From positions 62,001 through 126,000 of the forward strand of contig JAPFQT010000417.1 of NCBI GenBank assembly GCA_027627225.1: a stretch of 64,000 nt of DNA. The letters run 5' to 3'. Each line of letters begins with the position of its first letter. The stretch's first letter is position 1. This document shows, piece after piece, positions 34,437-48,535 of the stretch. This DNA is from Congeria kusceri. Lineage: Eukaryota > Mollusca > Bivalvia > Myida > Dreissenidae. The notes under the pieces are model-generated. The model was not told the origin of the DNA. It searched no databases and saw nothing but the letters and a program-made list of their open reading frames with translations. The translations under genes were made by a program, and so were the position numbers.

Positions 34437-34845
34437 AGTCCAAATTAGATCAAGGTCAAGGTCAAAGCAAGGTTGGGTGATATGGGTGGATTGGGAACGG
34501 TCATACGTAAAACCTGTGTAAATATCCAAGTGTTGTTGTAAGCGGTGTTGGTGCTAGACGAAACGGTAAAATCTAGTTAACCAAGAAATGGCACTTTTGA
34601 ATCAGTATAAGTCCAAATTAGTTCAAGGTCAAGGTCAAAGTAAAGTTGGGTAATATGAGTGGATTGGGGATGGACATAAGCAACAACTGTGTAAGTATCA
34701 AAGTGTTGTAGCAAGCGGTGTTGGTGCTAGACGAAACGGTAAAATCTAGTTAACCAAGAAACAGCCCATTTGAATTATTCTAAGTGAAATTAGGTCAAGG
34801 TTAAGGTCAAAGTAAGGCTGGGTAATATGGGTGCATTGGGAACGA
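34437..34845. repeat. 2.3 tandem copies of a ~173-bp unit with AGGTCA motifs
   Basis: Copies start at about 34441, 34614 and 34786, each opening '(c/g)aaattag..caaggtcaaggtcaaa' (third copy 'caaggttaaggtcaaa'). The shared block 'gcggtgttggtgctagacga' closes each unit. The array abuts the large inverted repeat. Confidence 0.9.
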
Positions 34846-36088
34846 TAAATCCAGTCAGTAAGATTTGAGTGATAATCCAATTATTTCAAATGATACGAGG
34901 CAGCAAACTGTTACTGCAGCTTGGTGCAAATACTCTCGCGTTCAATACATCAGAATTAGGGGAGGTCGAATACAGAAAGGTTGTTAGTAAAATGTAATTA
35001 GCAAGCATACATGTATGTTGCAATGTATTTATAATGCTAGCAATATTACTTCTCAAAAGTAACCATCATATAGGTAGTTTTAAATATTTGCTTTTTAATA
35101 TTGTAGTAAAGTATAGGGCACGTTTATTTTTGGAAAACAATACGTATATGCATTTGGTTTGTTCTAAAGTGTGTTCTATGCTCTATATTGTAGTATATGC
35201 ATGATCTATAATTGAGCCACAATTGCCTATTTGATAGATGTAACTGCATGTTTCAATGCGGTTTTCTTAAATGAGTGAAATAATATGTATCTGAGTAAGT
35301 ATAAGAGTGCTCTTCTAAAAAGTCAGTGTAGCTTTCATGCGAAAGGGCGTTTACGTTTTGTTTCAATATATTATGATGTCTTCGATAGCGTAATATGCAT
35401 GCATTTATTATATTAAAACGGATTTCATCGTTTTGTATTTCAAGTATTGCGTTACTTTCGCGTGCCTCATGTTGAAGGCATAACAGGATGCTTTAACCCA
35501 CATCTAGGGACAAATTAAATGTTAAGTATTCATATTAAACATGCACTTAATTTAGTTTGATAATACATGTAAATAACCGTAATCTGACGGCATAATGTTA
35601 TACTTTAATGCTTAATTTTATTTATTCTATGGTATCTTATTATTTAACTGCATCAGACTTAAACTTTTTTCCATATTTTTTATATCAGACCCTGAAACAA
35701 CATTAATGGAAAGTCAGACCGGATCAGTTGTTCTAAAACAGTTGCAGGATATCGGACTAATTAGTTATTACATGTCATATTCATCTGTGAAGTTTTATCA
35801 TTGTTCTTATAGTTGTAATAGCTATATATTCACTCTAACGGTAGTAATGGTTGTTATTAATAATAGAATAACTTACTGAACATGTGTGTTGCTATGTATT
35901 TATGATGCTAGCAATATTAAACTAACAATGTTACATGTAGTCATTTTTTACTCCTAAAATTGATGACCGTTAACTTTATTAAATATTTTAGTCCACCTAC
36001 AGGTTAACAAAGATTTAAACAATACGCAAGTGTGTTTTTTAATGCATTTAAGAAGAGTGCAATATACAATGCGATAAAAGCAGCAAAA

Positions 36089-37150
36089 AAAATTTGCATA
36101 CACATGTGTCAATGCATCATAAAACTAAAACAGTCTTAAAAAATAGGGGTCACCGGCCTTGTTCCCGAAATATTGGGGTTTACATACGCTACCTGTCGAA
36201 GCCCTTTTTTCAGTTTATGTGACTTGCAATGTTCATTTATATAAAGCGTTCATATTCAAACAAGGACAGAGATTTTTAAATGCATCTTTGTTTCAATCTT
36301 TCGTTTGGCAATATACAAGTGCACTTTAATGATAAAACGCGCTTTATCTGTAGTTACCATTTAAAAATGACCTTTAATGTACACTTTATGAGGTTAATTA
36401 TGCATTTAATATGCCTTTGAAAACATCAATTAATTATCAAATATTCGAATATCTTTTGTTCCAAACGACAGATTTTGTTTAAATTTCCATATACATGTGT
36501 CATTGTATACTGTAACTAAAACAGTGTTAAAAAATAGGTGTCACCGGCCTTTGTCCGGAAATATTGGGTTTTGAATACGGTACCTGTCGAAGCAACTTTT
36601 TCAGTTTGGATTTTTTTATCAATGTACATGTAGGAGAGCTTTTTTTCAAACAAGGTTATGGTTCTTTCAACTGATATGTCTTCACATGTCTTATTTGGCA
36701 ATATACAAGTGTATTTTGATAATAAAAAAAGCTTTACCTATATTTACTGTTTAAATAATGAATTTGGCTGGACATTTACATAGGTCAAATGGGTACTAAT
36801 AATACCTTTAAAACGTAATTTATTATGCATCAATATATTTTGTTCCAAACGACAGAATTTCTTATATTTTCGCACATACATGCACCAACGTATACTTACA
36901 TCAAAACATTAATAAAAAGAATGGGTCACCGAACTTGTCCGGGAAATATTGGACTTTACCTGTGTAGCCTTATTCATCTTTCGTGTTTACGTAAACAACG
37001 TATCAATTGTCAAAATAGAATGAAGATATTTAATGGATCTTTTTTAACTAATATGTTTGGCAATACATTGTTTACATGTGGTTTTGATAATTATAAGGCT
37101 TTATGAACGTTTAACGATCGACATGAACTTAATTTTTTACACATATTTAT
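36089..37150. repeat. Insertion of ~2.7 copies of a ~390-bp repeat in the left arm only
   Basis: Units start near 36089, 36481 and 36872, with shared text 'ctaaaacagt(c/g)ttaaaaaata', 'gtcaccggcctt' and 'atacaagtg(c/t)a'. The right arm reads straight across the matching point near 47,190-47,200, so this block was inserted in the left arm, or removed from the right, after the arms formed. Confidence 0.8.
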
Positions 37151-37860
37151 ATTTATTGATTGAAATAAGTATATTGTAACCTATACACAATAAAGAAATA
37201 ATGAAGCAAAAGGAGAAATTAACCCAATCATTTTCTTTTTGTTGCGAACGTCTTTAAGTGATTTTCCATTTATCTCAGATGATTCGCGTTACCAAAATTT
37301 GGCCACAGCATGGTGCCAATACACTAGTGTTCAACAAACGAGAATTGGGGGAAAATCAAATAAAGTAAGAGTGTTAGTAATAATCAAATTTACAATCATA
37401 CATGTTAAAATATATTAATGATCATAGCAAACTTATTTTAACAAAACAATCCATTATTTAGCGTTCTATATTTGTTCTCCCCAAACACATTTATTTGGCT
37501 TCATTTCCAGCATTCGGGTGCTCTCATTGTCTTACTTTCAGTATTATGGCGAGTTGCAAGACTAGGCATCATTTGTCAAATGATACAGTTTAGTTGATAA
37601 TAATTAACCATAAATTCTCCGGAATAAAGATACCGTTATGGTGTCTTTATAGCTCACCTTCTTAAGTGCGTTTTTCGATTTCTGTCACAGCTATCTTTAG
37701 CTTCTACCTCACCTTTTGATACTGCATTGTTGGTAGTGTCACATTTCCAGCATTATGTCGAAATGTAGTGCCTACTGTGTTCGTTTGTTGCTTCTACCTC
37801 CCGTTGTATACCCCCACAAAATGGGAGGCATTAGGCATTGCTCTTGGCGGTCCGTCGGAC

Positions 37861-37876
37861 CGTACGTACGTACGTA
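37861..37876. repeat. (ACGT)n tract
   Basis: 'cgtacgtacgtacgta' has mirrored counterparts near 46554-46571 and, in the tandem units, near 52107, 56290, 59392 and 62480. It is the tetranucleotide component next to the core repeats of about 165 bp. Confidence 0.9.
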
Positions 37877-37959
37877 TGCTCGTTTTGGAATTGTATGGAT
37901 TCAAGTCCTCTTTTACTGCTGGGCGGATTTCGGTAAAACTTTCACAGATGAAGACCCTT

Positions 37960-38640
37960 AATGTGTGGGTGATCGTGAGGGATGGAATTTTTGCTGTGAC
38001 CAATTTAGGTAGAATTGTGGTCCTTTGTCATATTTTCCAACACGAATATATAATTATCAATTTCTCTTCAACCGCTGGGCGAATTTAACTCACACGTTCA
38101 CAGCTGACGAAATTTAAAGTGTAGGTGATCGTAAAAGAAGACATTGAGGCTGCGTCGAATTTTGGCAGGTTTATGGGTATTTGTCATTTTATCACTATAG
38201 TACTTCTTGAAATTTTGTGGACTAAACTCTTTTTTAAGTGCTGCGCTGATTTTGCTCAAACTTTCAAAGCTAAAGAATCGTCATGTGTAGGTGATCTGAA
38301 AGGAATGAATTTCGATTGCGACCAATTTTGGCAGATTTATGGCCCTTGGCTACTTTTCTACTTTAGGGTTAGTGTTAGACTGACGACTCAACTTCTACTT
38401 GACAGCTTAAACGATTTTGCTCAATCCTTCACAGCTAAAGGGCTTCAATGTGTAGGTAATCATTAATGAGGGAAATTCGGTAGCAACCAATTTTGGCAGA
38501 ATTATGGCCCTTTGCCACTTTTCCATTATGGCATATATACTTCCCGATATTTTGTGAACTCATCTCCTCTTGAAATGCTTGGCGGATGGCTTTCAAACTG
38601 TCACAGCTGAAGGACATTAATGTTTAGGTGATCGTAAAGG
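37960..38640. repeat. ~165-bp subrepeats nested in the higher-order unit
   Basis: The landmark 'gtgt(a/g)ggt(g/a)atc' recurs near 37964, 38119, 38285, 38450 and 38621. Each copy includes 'ccaattttggcagaattatg' and 'gctcaaactttcacagct' blocks or variants. Equivalent subrepeats recur in every later unit, for example 51,380-52,060. Confidence 0.85.
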
Positions 38641-41600
38641 AAGCAATTTTGGCTGCGATCAATTTTGGCAGAATTGCGGCTCTTTGTCATTTGTTCTACT
38701 ATCGAATATATTTGAAAAAAAATTGTTCAGTCAAAAATAAGTCCTTTGTATGTTTCCAAACACATGTCGTGGGGGCATCCGTGTCTGTGACACATCTAGT
38801 TGATACTGTATTGTTGAATGTTCCATGTTTTAAGCATTATGGCGATTTGTCGTGCTGACTGTTCGTTTGCAGCTTGTAGAAATTAAAATTACAAATTAAA
38901 ATGCATACTTTCAGCGTCTAAAGTGCTTTCTGAGTCGTATATCTGTAATTGTTATATATTATATAACATTTTTTGTTCTTACTTGCCTGTTTTTATGGGC
39001 AATTGAATATTTCAAGGCGGTTTACCCATATGAGTGATATATTTGTAACTAAACGTGCGCATATTTGTAAACAATCTGTGTTGTTTACATGCGTAATGGC
39101 GTTTTCCATTGGATCAAATATATGACATCTTCTGAAGCATAAAAAGTTTTTTATTTAAATATAAGCGTGTCAAATCTGGTTGTATTTCAAGCATTAAGTT
39201 ACATTTGTCTATTTCTTTCGATAGTTTGTTGAAATGCTTGCGCATGCATCTTAGGAAAATATTAATGTTAATTTCTTTTTTGATCTTCACAAATAATTGT
39301 AATTTCATATGCTAATTGTTTTAGATTACGTATAGCTGACAGAATAATATTCCGCATTATGTATGCTGATTACTGATTAATCGATTGTCTGATTTTATCT
39401 TATTTCTCTCCATCATGTTTTTTAATTTTATACTTTTTATGCATACTATCGATTCGATTTCTGTCTTTATCAGCTTATGCATACTCATGGCGAATGTCCT
39501 GCATAGAGATATTTTGGCAGTTCCACAGGTTTGTTTATGTATTTCATGTCATAAATGCAATAATTGCATTGGCCGTATATTATAACGCAATAGGATACCT
39601 CCCGCATGTTGTGGGGATTAAATCCCTATTGTCTGAATACATAATATCTGATGAAGCAAATATTATATGCGATTTGGTCTGTAAGAACTGTATGCTTACA
39701 ACTTTAATTTAATTAGTTACTACGTAGACTGTTACATGTGTTTATTTAAATAAAAAATGACAATTTACATTGACTTAACATGTGAATTAAAATAAGTGCA
39801 TAAGGGAAAGAAAGGACAATTTTTGTTATATTTGTAAAATACGTTCCCGAAATGCGTCTACGTTCTACATTTGTTCTCAACAGATGCATTTCATTTTGCG
39901 AGATGCCGGACCACAATCCGTTTGACTACAATCAAGTTAATAATGAATTGTTTGATCATTCGTTAAATAATCCTATTACGAATACCATTACATTGTTTTG
40001 ATAATTACTTTATTAAGTTCGTTGCTCGATTTCAGTCATTTCCACCATTGAGTTTCAATCATTAGCTACCATTATCTTCTTTTTGACCACTTGTTGCGAG
40101 TTTCGTATACATTGATATGAGGCTCATATATTAAAATAAAATTAATTGCGTTACTTTTTGATATCATACTATTGGGTTGGCCACACTTCAAACATTATTT
40201 TTAGTCTACTTCTGATTGTGTTCGCTTGCTGACTGTCAGAATTAAATTTACTTGTTTAATTGCATCATTTTGGTGTCTACAGTGCGTTCTAAGCCATATG
40301 TACTAGTTTATGCTTGATCTATACTTTATAGAACCATTTTAAGTATTTACATTTTGTTTGAATATGCAATACCTACAAAATCGTAAACTTAAGGCATGTA
40401 TCATAATTAAAACGGACTCCATCGTACAGAATCCATTGTATTTAAAGTATTACGATACTTCATTGTGCCTCTTTTCGGTAGGATATCGATATGCTTTTAC
40501 ACACAACTGGAGACAACTTAGATGTTAATTAGACATATAATCAAATGAAATTAATGCTTTTGGATAGTAATTGAGGAATAACCGTAAACTGACTGCATAC
40601 TTTTCTCTTTAATGGTGTCATTTGTTTGTCATTTATTCTATGGTATCTTATTATTTGACTGCGCCACCCTAAAATCTTCTTCCATATGCTGTATAACAGA
40701 CTCTAAAACAACATTAATGGAAAATGATATGGGATCAGTTGTACTTAAGCAGCTGCAAGATATCTTACTAACTGTTAGCATCGACATACCATAATTACCT
40801 GTGTATTGAATTATCTGCGGATTATATGGATGACACTTACCCAGGGTTTATTTATCAATGCTTTAAAATTGTTCTTACAGTTGTAATAAATGTTTATATT
40901 CTGTAATGGTTGTTATGGTTGTTAGTAACAAATCGAATGAACGAGCATGTACATGTATGTTACTATGTATTTATGATGCTAGCTATATTATAGTAACAAT
41001 AGTAGTCGTTAGTTATTGTTAAAATTGTATACATCTCTCTTCATAAAATCCACAAATAAAGGTGTACTTTACTGTATCTACTTTAGCGTTTACGCTGAAC
41101 ATTGGCGCCGGTACTACCGAGTACTTAACAATTGGTAACGGACTAGGACGGGTATTTTTAAGTAAATGTGTATATTTGAAGTAACTAACCTAGCAAAGCG
41201 AGCGAAAGAACAGCATATTTAGCCAGTTTTGACTGAGTGATATATGCCCATATATGTATGGCCCATATATGTAAAGAAGTTACAAGAAAAAAATAAGATA
41301 ATCGATTGAGTCAGCAAACACCAAGCGAAATATTATTCTCTCATCCAAACGTTATCCATAATTATTAGCATATGGAATTAAAATTATTTGTTGATATAAC
41401 AAAATAACATTTGTATTTGCCCCACACACTTGCACAAGAATCTCACCATACTACCGGAATAAATAAGATCATGTAACTTAATGCTTCAAATACAACCAGA
41501 TTTGATACGTTTAGAATCTAATAAAGAAATATTGTTTATGCTTCAGAAGATATCATATATTCAATCAAACAGAAAACACCATTACGTATGTAAACAACAC

Positions 41601-42110
41601 AGACTGTTTACCAATATGCGTAAGGAAAGGGTCTCTTTTAGTTACACGTATTTTACTCAGTTTGGTAAACGCCTTAAAATATGAAATTGCCTCTATATAG
41701 CAGACAATTGACATTTACATGTAAACTAGTTCTATAACATATAGAACATGTACATATATAAGAAATAGAACACACTATGGACATTACAATTATGCATTTT
41801 AATTAGTAATTTTAATTTCTACAGGCTGCTAAAGAACACATTCAGCACAACACATCGACATAATGCTGGAAATATGGCACACTCAAAAATAAAGTATCAA
41901 ACAAGGAAGGTAGAAGCAGCAAACAATCACAGCCGAACTAAACTTTGACATAATGCTGAAAATATTGCACTACCAACAATCACAGAAATCAAACAACGCA
42001 CTTAATAAAGTATGCTATCAATACATTATCATACTACGTATAATTATGTTAATTACTACCAATTAAAGTGTATTAGTTGACAAAATATGCCTTGTACTGA
42101 CATTCGCCAT

Positions 42111-42329
42111 AATACTTTAAAAAAAGACAATGAGAGCACCCGAATGCTGGAAACTAGACTCAATAAATGTGTTTGGAGAGAGCAAATATAGAACGCTAAA
42201 TGAGGGTTATTTGTGTTAAAATAATATTACTAACATCATAAATACATTGTAACATACAAACTTGTAAGTAAGTAAGTAAGTAAATATTAATTAGCGTGAC
42301 ATATGCATTTGACAAAGTTTGATATACAT
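42111..42329. repeat. Loop of the large inverted repeat, with (GTAA)n
   Basis: About 220 bp between the arms is not mirrored. It matches the right-pointing unit ('caatgagagcacccgaatgc') and contains (GTAA)5 at about 42266-42285. Confidence 0.8.
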
Positions 42330-45300
42330 TTTATGATATTATGGCGAATTTCAGTACAAGGCTTATTTTGTTAACTAATACAGTTTGATTGGTAGTAATT
42401 AACAAAAGTATACGTAGTATGAAAATGTATTGATGGCATACTATAGTAAGTGCGTTGTTCGATTTCTGTGACTGTTGGTAGTGCAATATTTCCAGTAGTA
42501 TGTCAAAGGGTAGCGCTCACTGTGATTGTTTGCTGCTTCTACCTTCCTTTTTTGATACTGTATTTTTGAGTGTGCCATATTTCCAGCATTATGTCGATAT
42601 GTCCTGCTGAATGTGTTCTTTAGCAGCTTGAAGAAATTAAAATTACTAATTAAAATGCATAATTGTAGTGTCTATAGTGTGTTCTATGTCTTATATCTGT
42701 ACCTGTTCTATATGTTATAGAACTAGTTTACATGTAAATCTCAATTGCCTGCTTTATAGAGGCAATTGCATATTTAAAGGCGTTTACCAAACTGAGTAAA
42801 ACATGTGTAACTAAAAGAGACTCTTTTCTTACGCATATTGGTAAACAGTCTGTGTTGTTTACATACGAAATGGCGTTTTCTGTTTGATTGAATATATGAT
42901 ATCTTCTTTATTAGATTCTAAACGAATCAAATCTGGTTGTATTTGAAGCATTAAGTTACATGAGCTTATTTATGTCGGCAGTATGGTGAGATCCTTGCGC
43001 AAGCGTGTGGGGCAAATACAAATGTTATTTTGTTATATTAACAAATATGTTTAATTCCATATGCTAATAATTGTGGATAACGTTTGGATGAGAGAATAAC
43101 ATTTCGCTTGGTGTTTGCTGACTCAATCGATTATCTTATTTTTTTCTTGTAACTTCTTTACATATATGGGCCATACATATATGGGCATATATCACTCGGT
43201 CAAAACTGGCTAAATATACTGCTCTTTCGCTCGCTTTGCTAGCGTAGTTACTTCAAATATACACATTTACTTAAAAATACCCGTCCTAGTCCGTACGAAT
43301 TGTTAAGTACTCGGTAGTACCGGCGCCAATGTTCTTCGAAAACGCTAAAGTAGAGACAGTGGGTATATACACCTTTATTTGTGGATTATATGAAGATACA
43401 TGTATACAATATTAATAATAACTAACGACTACTATTGTTACTATAATATAGCTAGCATCATACATACATAGTAACATACATGTGCATGCCTCTTGTTCAT
43501 TCGATTTATTACAAACAACCATTACAACCATTACAGAAAACATACATTTATTACAACTGAAATAACAATTTTAAAGCTTTAAAATATAAACCCTGGATAA
43601 GTGTCATCCATATAATCCATACCTAATTCGATACACAGGTAATTATGGTATGTCGAAGCTAACAATTAGAAATATATCTTGCAGCTGTTTCAGTACAACT
43701 GATCCCATATCATTTTCCATTAATGTTGTTTTAGAGGTTGTTATACAACATATGGAAGAAGATTTTAGGGCGGCGCATTCAAATAATAAGATACCATAGA
43801 ATAAATGAAAAACAAATGACACCATTACAGTAGAAAAGTATGCAGACAGCGTACGGTTATCCTCAATTACTAGCAGAAGGCATTACTTTCATTTGATAAT
43901 ATGACTTATAAACATCTAAGTTGTCTCCAGTTGTGTGTAAAAGCATATTGCTATCCTACCGAAAAGAGGCACAAGAAAGTATCGTTATACTTGAAATACA
44001 TTGGATTCTGTAAGATGGAATCAGTTTTAAATATGATAAATGCCTTAAGTTTACGATTTTGAAGGTATCGCATATTCAAACAAAATGTAAATATTTAAAA
44101 TGGTTCTATAAAGTATAGATCAAGAATAAACTAGTACATAGGGCTTAGAAGGCACTGTAGACACCAAAATGATGCATTTCAACAAGTAAATTTAATTGCG
44201 ACAGTCAGCAAGCGAACACAATCAGAAGTAGACTAAAAATAATTCTTGAAGTGTAGCCAACCCAATAGTATGATATCAAAAAGTAACGTAATTAATTGTA
44301 TTATCATGTACGAGTCTCATAACAATGTATACGAAACTCGCAATAAGTGGTCAAAAAGAAGATAACGGTAGCTAATGATAGAAACTCAATGTTGGAAATG
44401 ACTGAAATCGAGCAACGCACTTAATAAAGTAATTAAAAAGACAATGTAATGGTATTCGTAATAGGATTATTTAACGAGTGATCAAACAATTCATTATTAA
44501 CTTGATTGAAGTCAAACGGATTGTGGTCCGGCATCTCGCAAATGAAATGCATTTGTTGAGAACAAATGTAGAACGTCGAAGCATTTCGGGAACGTATTAC
44601 ACATATTACAAAAATTGTCCTTTCTTTTCCTTAATCACTTATTTTAATTAGCACGGTAAGTTAATGTAGATTGTCCTTTTTTATTTAAATAATCACATAT
44701 AACAGCCTACGTAGTAACTATTTAAATTAAAGGTGTAAGCATATTTTTCTTATAGACCAAATCGCATATAATATATGCTTCATAAGATAGTTTGTATACA
44801 GACAATAGGGATTTAATGCCCACAAAATGCTGGAGATATCCTATTGCGTTATAATATACGGCCAATGAAATAATTGCATTTATGACATCAAATACATTTA
44901 CAAACCTGTGGAATTGCTAAGATATCCCTATGCAGAAATTCGCCATAAGTATGCATAAGCTGATTAAGACAGAAGTCGAATCGATAGTATGCTTAAAAAA
45001 CTTAAAATTGAAAAACATGATGGAGAGAAATAAGATATTGAAGACAATCGATTAATCCGTAATCAGCATACACAATGCGGAATATTATTCTGTCAGCTAG
45101 ACGTAATCTAAAACAATTTGCATATGAAATTACAATTATTTGTGAAGGTCAAAAAAATTAACATTGATATTTGCCTAAGATGCATGAGCAAGCATCTCAA
45201 CATACTATCTAAAGAAATAAACGCATGTAACTTAATGCTTGAAATACAACCAGATTTCACACGTTTTTAAATTAATAAAAAAAATAACTTTTATGTTTCA

Positions 45301-48300
45301 GAAGATGTCATATATTTAATCAAATAGAAAACGCCATTACGCATGTAAACAACACTGCTTGTTTACAAGTATGCGCTCGTGTAGTTGCAAATATATCACT
45401 CATATTGGTAAACCGCCTTGAAATATTAAATAGCCCATAAAAACAGGCAAGTAAGAACAAAAATTGTTCTATAATATATAACAATTATATAAATGTATGA
45501 CAAAGAACGCACTGTAGACGCTGAAAATATTCATTTTAATTTATAATTTCAATTTCTACAAGGTGCAAACGAACAGTCAGCACGACAAATCAAAATAGTG
45601 CTAAAAATATTGCACACTCAACAATACAGTGTCAACTAGATGTGTCACAGACACGGACGCCCCCACGAGATGTGTTTGGAAACAGACATAGACGTGTCGC
45701 CAGCACTAATTTTTGCCGCAACAATTTAATTTCAAATATATTCCATAGTAGAACAAATGACAGAGCCATAATTCTGCCAAAATTGATCGCAGCCAAAATT
45801 CCTTCCTTTACGATCACCTAAACATTAACCTTCAGCGTTGATAGTTTGATAGCCATCCGCCAAGCATTTCAAGAGATGAGTCCACAAAATATCGGGAAGT
45901 ATATATGCCATAATGGAAAAGTGGCAAAGGGACATAATTCTGCCAAAATTGGTCGCCGCCGAAATTCCCAATTTAGTGATTACCTGCACATTAAAGCCGT
46001 TTAGCTGTGAAATATTGAGCAAAATCGTTTAAGCTGTTAAAGAGTCGTCAGTCTAACACTAAGCATACAGTAGAAAAGTAGCCAAGGGCCATAAGTCTGC
46101 CGAAATTGGTCGCAATCGAAATTCATTCCTTTCAGATCACCTACACATGACGGTTCTTTAGCTTTGAAAGTTTGAGCAAAATCAGCGCAGCACTTAAAAA
46201 AGAGTTTAGTCCACAAAATTTCAAGAAGTACTATAGTGATAAAAATGACAAATACCCATAAACCTGCCAAAATTCGACGCAGACTCAATGTCTTCTTTTA
46301 CGATCACCTACACATTAAGTTTCTTCAGCTGTGAACGTGTGAGTTAAATTCGCCCAGCGGTTGAAGAGGAATTGATAATTATATATTCGTGTTGGAAAAT
46401 ATTCAAAGGACCACAATTCTACCTAAATTGGTCACAGCAAAACTTCCATCCCTCACGATCACCCACACATTAAGGATCTTCAGCTGTGAAAGTTTTAGCG
46501 AAATCCGCCCAGCAGTAAAAGAGGTGTTGAATCCATTAAATTTTCATGACGTGCATACGTACGTACGTACGGACCGATGGACCGCCAAGATCAATGCCTA
46601 ATGCCTCCTATTTTGTGGGGGCATAAAACTGAAGGTAGAAGCAACACACGAACACAGTACGCACTACATTTCGACATAATGATGGAAATGTGACACTACT
46701 AACAATGCAGGATCAAAAGGTGAGGTAGAAACTTAAGATAGCTGTAACAGAAATCGAAAAACGCACTTAATAAGGTGAGCTATAAAGACACCATAACGGT
46801 ATCCTTACTCCAGAGTATGTATGGTTAATTACTATCAATTAAACGGTATAATTTGACAAAAGATGGCTATTCCTGAAACTCGCCATAATACTGAAAGTAA
46901 GACAATCAGAGCACCCGAATGCTGGAAATGAAGCTAAATAAATGTGTTTGGGGAGAACCAATATAGAATGCTAAATAATGGATAGTTTTGTTAAATAATT
47001 TTGCTATTATTATTTATATATTTTAACATACATGTATGATTGTTAATTCGATTATTACTAAAACTTGTTCTTTATTTGATTTACCCAAAATTCTCGTTTG
47101 TTGAACTCTAGTGTATTGGCACCATCCTGTGGTCACAATTTGGTAACGCGAATCGTCTGAGATAAATGGATAATCATTCAAGTTTTACTGACTGCATGTA
47201 TCGCATTTTATATGGCACTCTTCTTAAATGCATTAAAGAACACAGTTGCACATTTTTTAAATCTTTGTTGACCTGTAGGTGGACTAAAATATGTAATAAA
47301 GTTAACGGTCATCAATTTTAGCAGTAAATAATGACAACGTGTAACATTGTTAGTTTAATATTTGCTAGCATCATAAATACATAGCAACTTACATGTTTTA
47401 TATCTTATTATATTATTTATAACAACCATTACTACCGTTAAAGTAAATATATAGTTATTACAACTATACGAACAATGATAAAACTTTACAGATGAATATG
47501 GCATGTAATAACTAATAATTAGTCAGATATCCTGCAGTGTTTTAGAACAACTGACCCTGTCTCATTTTCCATTAATGTTGTTTCAGAGTCTGATGTAAAA
47601 TTTATGGAAAAAAGTTGAAGTCTGATGCAGTAAAATAATAAGATACCATAGAATAAATAAAATTAAACATTACAGTAGAATATTATGCCGTCACATTACG
47701 GTTATTCACATTTACTATCAAAAATTAATTTAGTTCATTTTTAATATGAATACTTAACATTTAATATGTCCCCAGATGTGGATTAAATCATCCCGCTATG
47801 CCTTCGAAATGAGGCACAAGAAAGTAACGCAATACTTGAAATACAACACGATGAAATCCGTTTTAATATGATAAATGCATACAGAGAACGCTATTGAAGA
47901 CATCATAATATATTGAAACAAAACGTAATTGCCCTTTCAAATGAAAGCTACACTGATTTTTTAGAAGAGCACTCTTATAATTACACAAATACATATTATT
48001 TAAATCTTTTAAGACAACCACATTGAAACATGCAATTACATCTATCAAATAGGCAATTGTGGCTCAATTATAGATCATGCATATACTACCATATAGAGCA
48101 TAGAACACACTTTAGACACCACACTGATGCATCTTAATAAACAACATTAATTTCGACAGCCAGCCAGCGAACATAATCAGAACAAAACTTAGACACTTAT
48201 CATTCACTTGAAACAAACCAAATGCATATACATATTGTGTTTAAAACATAAACGTGCCCTATATTTTACTACAATATTAAAAAGCGAAACACTATTTAAA

Positions 48301-48535
48301 ACTACCTATATGATGGTTACTTTTGAGAAGTAATATTGTTAGCATTATAAATACATTGCAACATACATGTATGCTTGCTAATTATTACTAACAACCTTTC
48401 TATATTCGACCTCCCCCCAATTCTGATGTTTTGAACGCTGGAGTATTTGCACCAATCTGCTGTCACAGTTTGCTGTCTCGTATCATTTGAGATAATTGGA
48501 TCATAAATAAAATCTGATTGACTGCATTTATTAGG
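42330..48535. repeat. Right arm of large imperfect inverted repeat
   Basis: Reverse complement of 34,846-42,110 without the 1.05-kb insertion. Its right end passes without a break into more copies of the same unit in the same orientation, so the arm is also the start of the direct tandem array. Confidence 0.9.

Larger units (their letters stand above)
34846..42110. repeat. Left arm of large imperfect inverted repeat
   Basis: Sequence here reappears in reverse complement at 42,330-48,535. Checked anchors are 34,878-34,990 with 48,390-48,500; 35,690-35,750 with about 47,530-47,590; 37,270-37,370 with about 47,060-47,160; 38,120-38,460 with about 45,970-46,310; 40,612-40,794 with 43,643-43,825; 41,101-41,133 with 43,298-43,330 (exact); and 41,481-41,530 with 42,903-42,951. 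By eye the arms agree at roughly nine bases in ten. The left arm is about 1.05 kb longer, explained by the insertion at 36,089-37,150. No protein gene was recognised. Confidence 0.9.
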
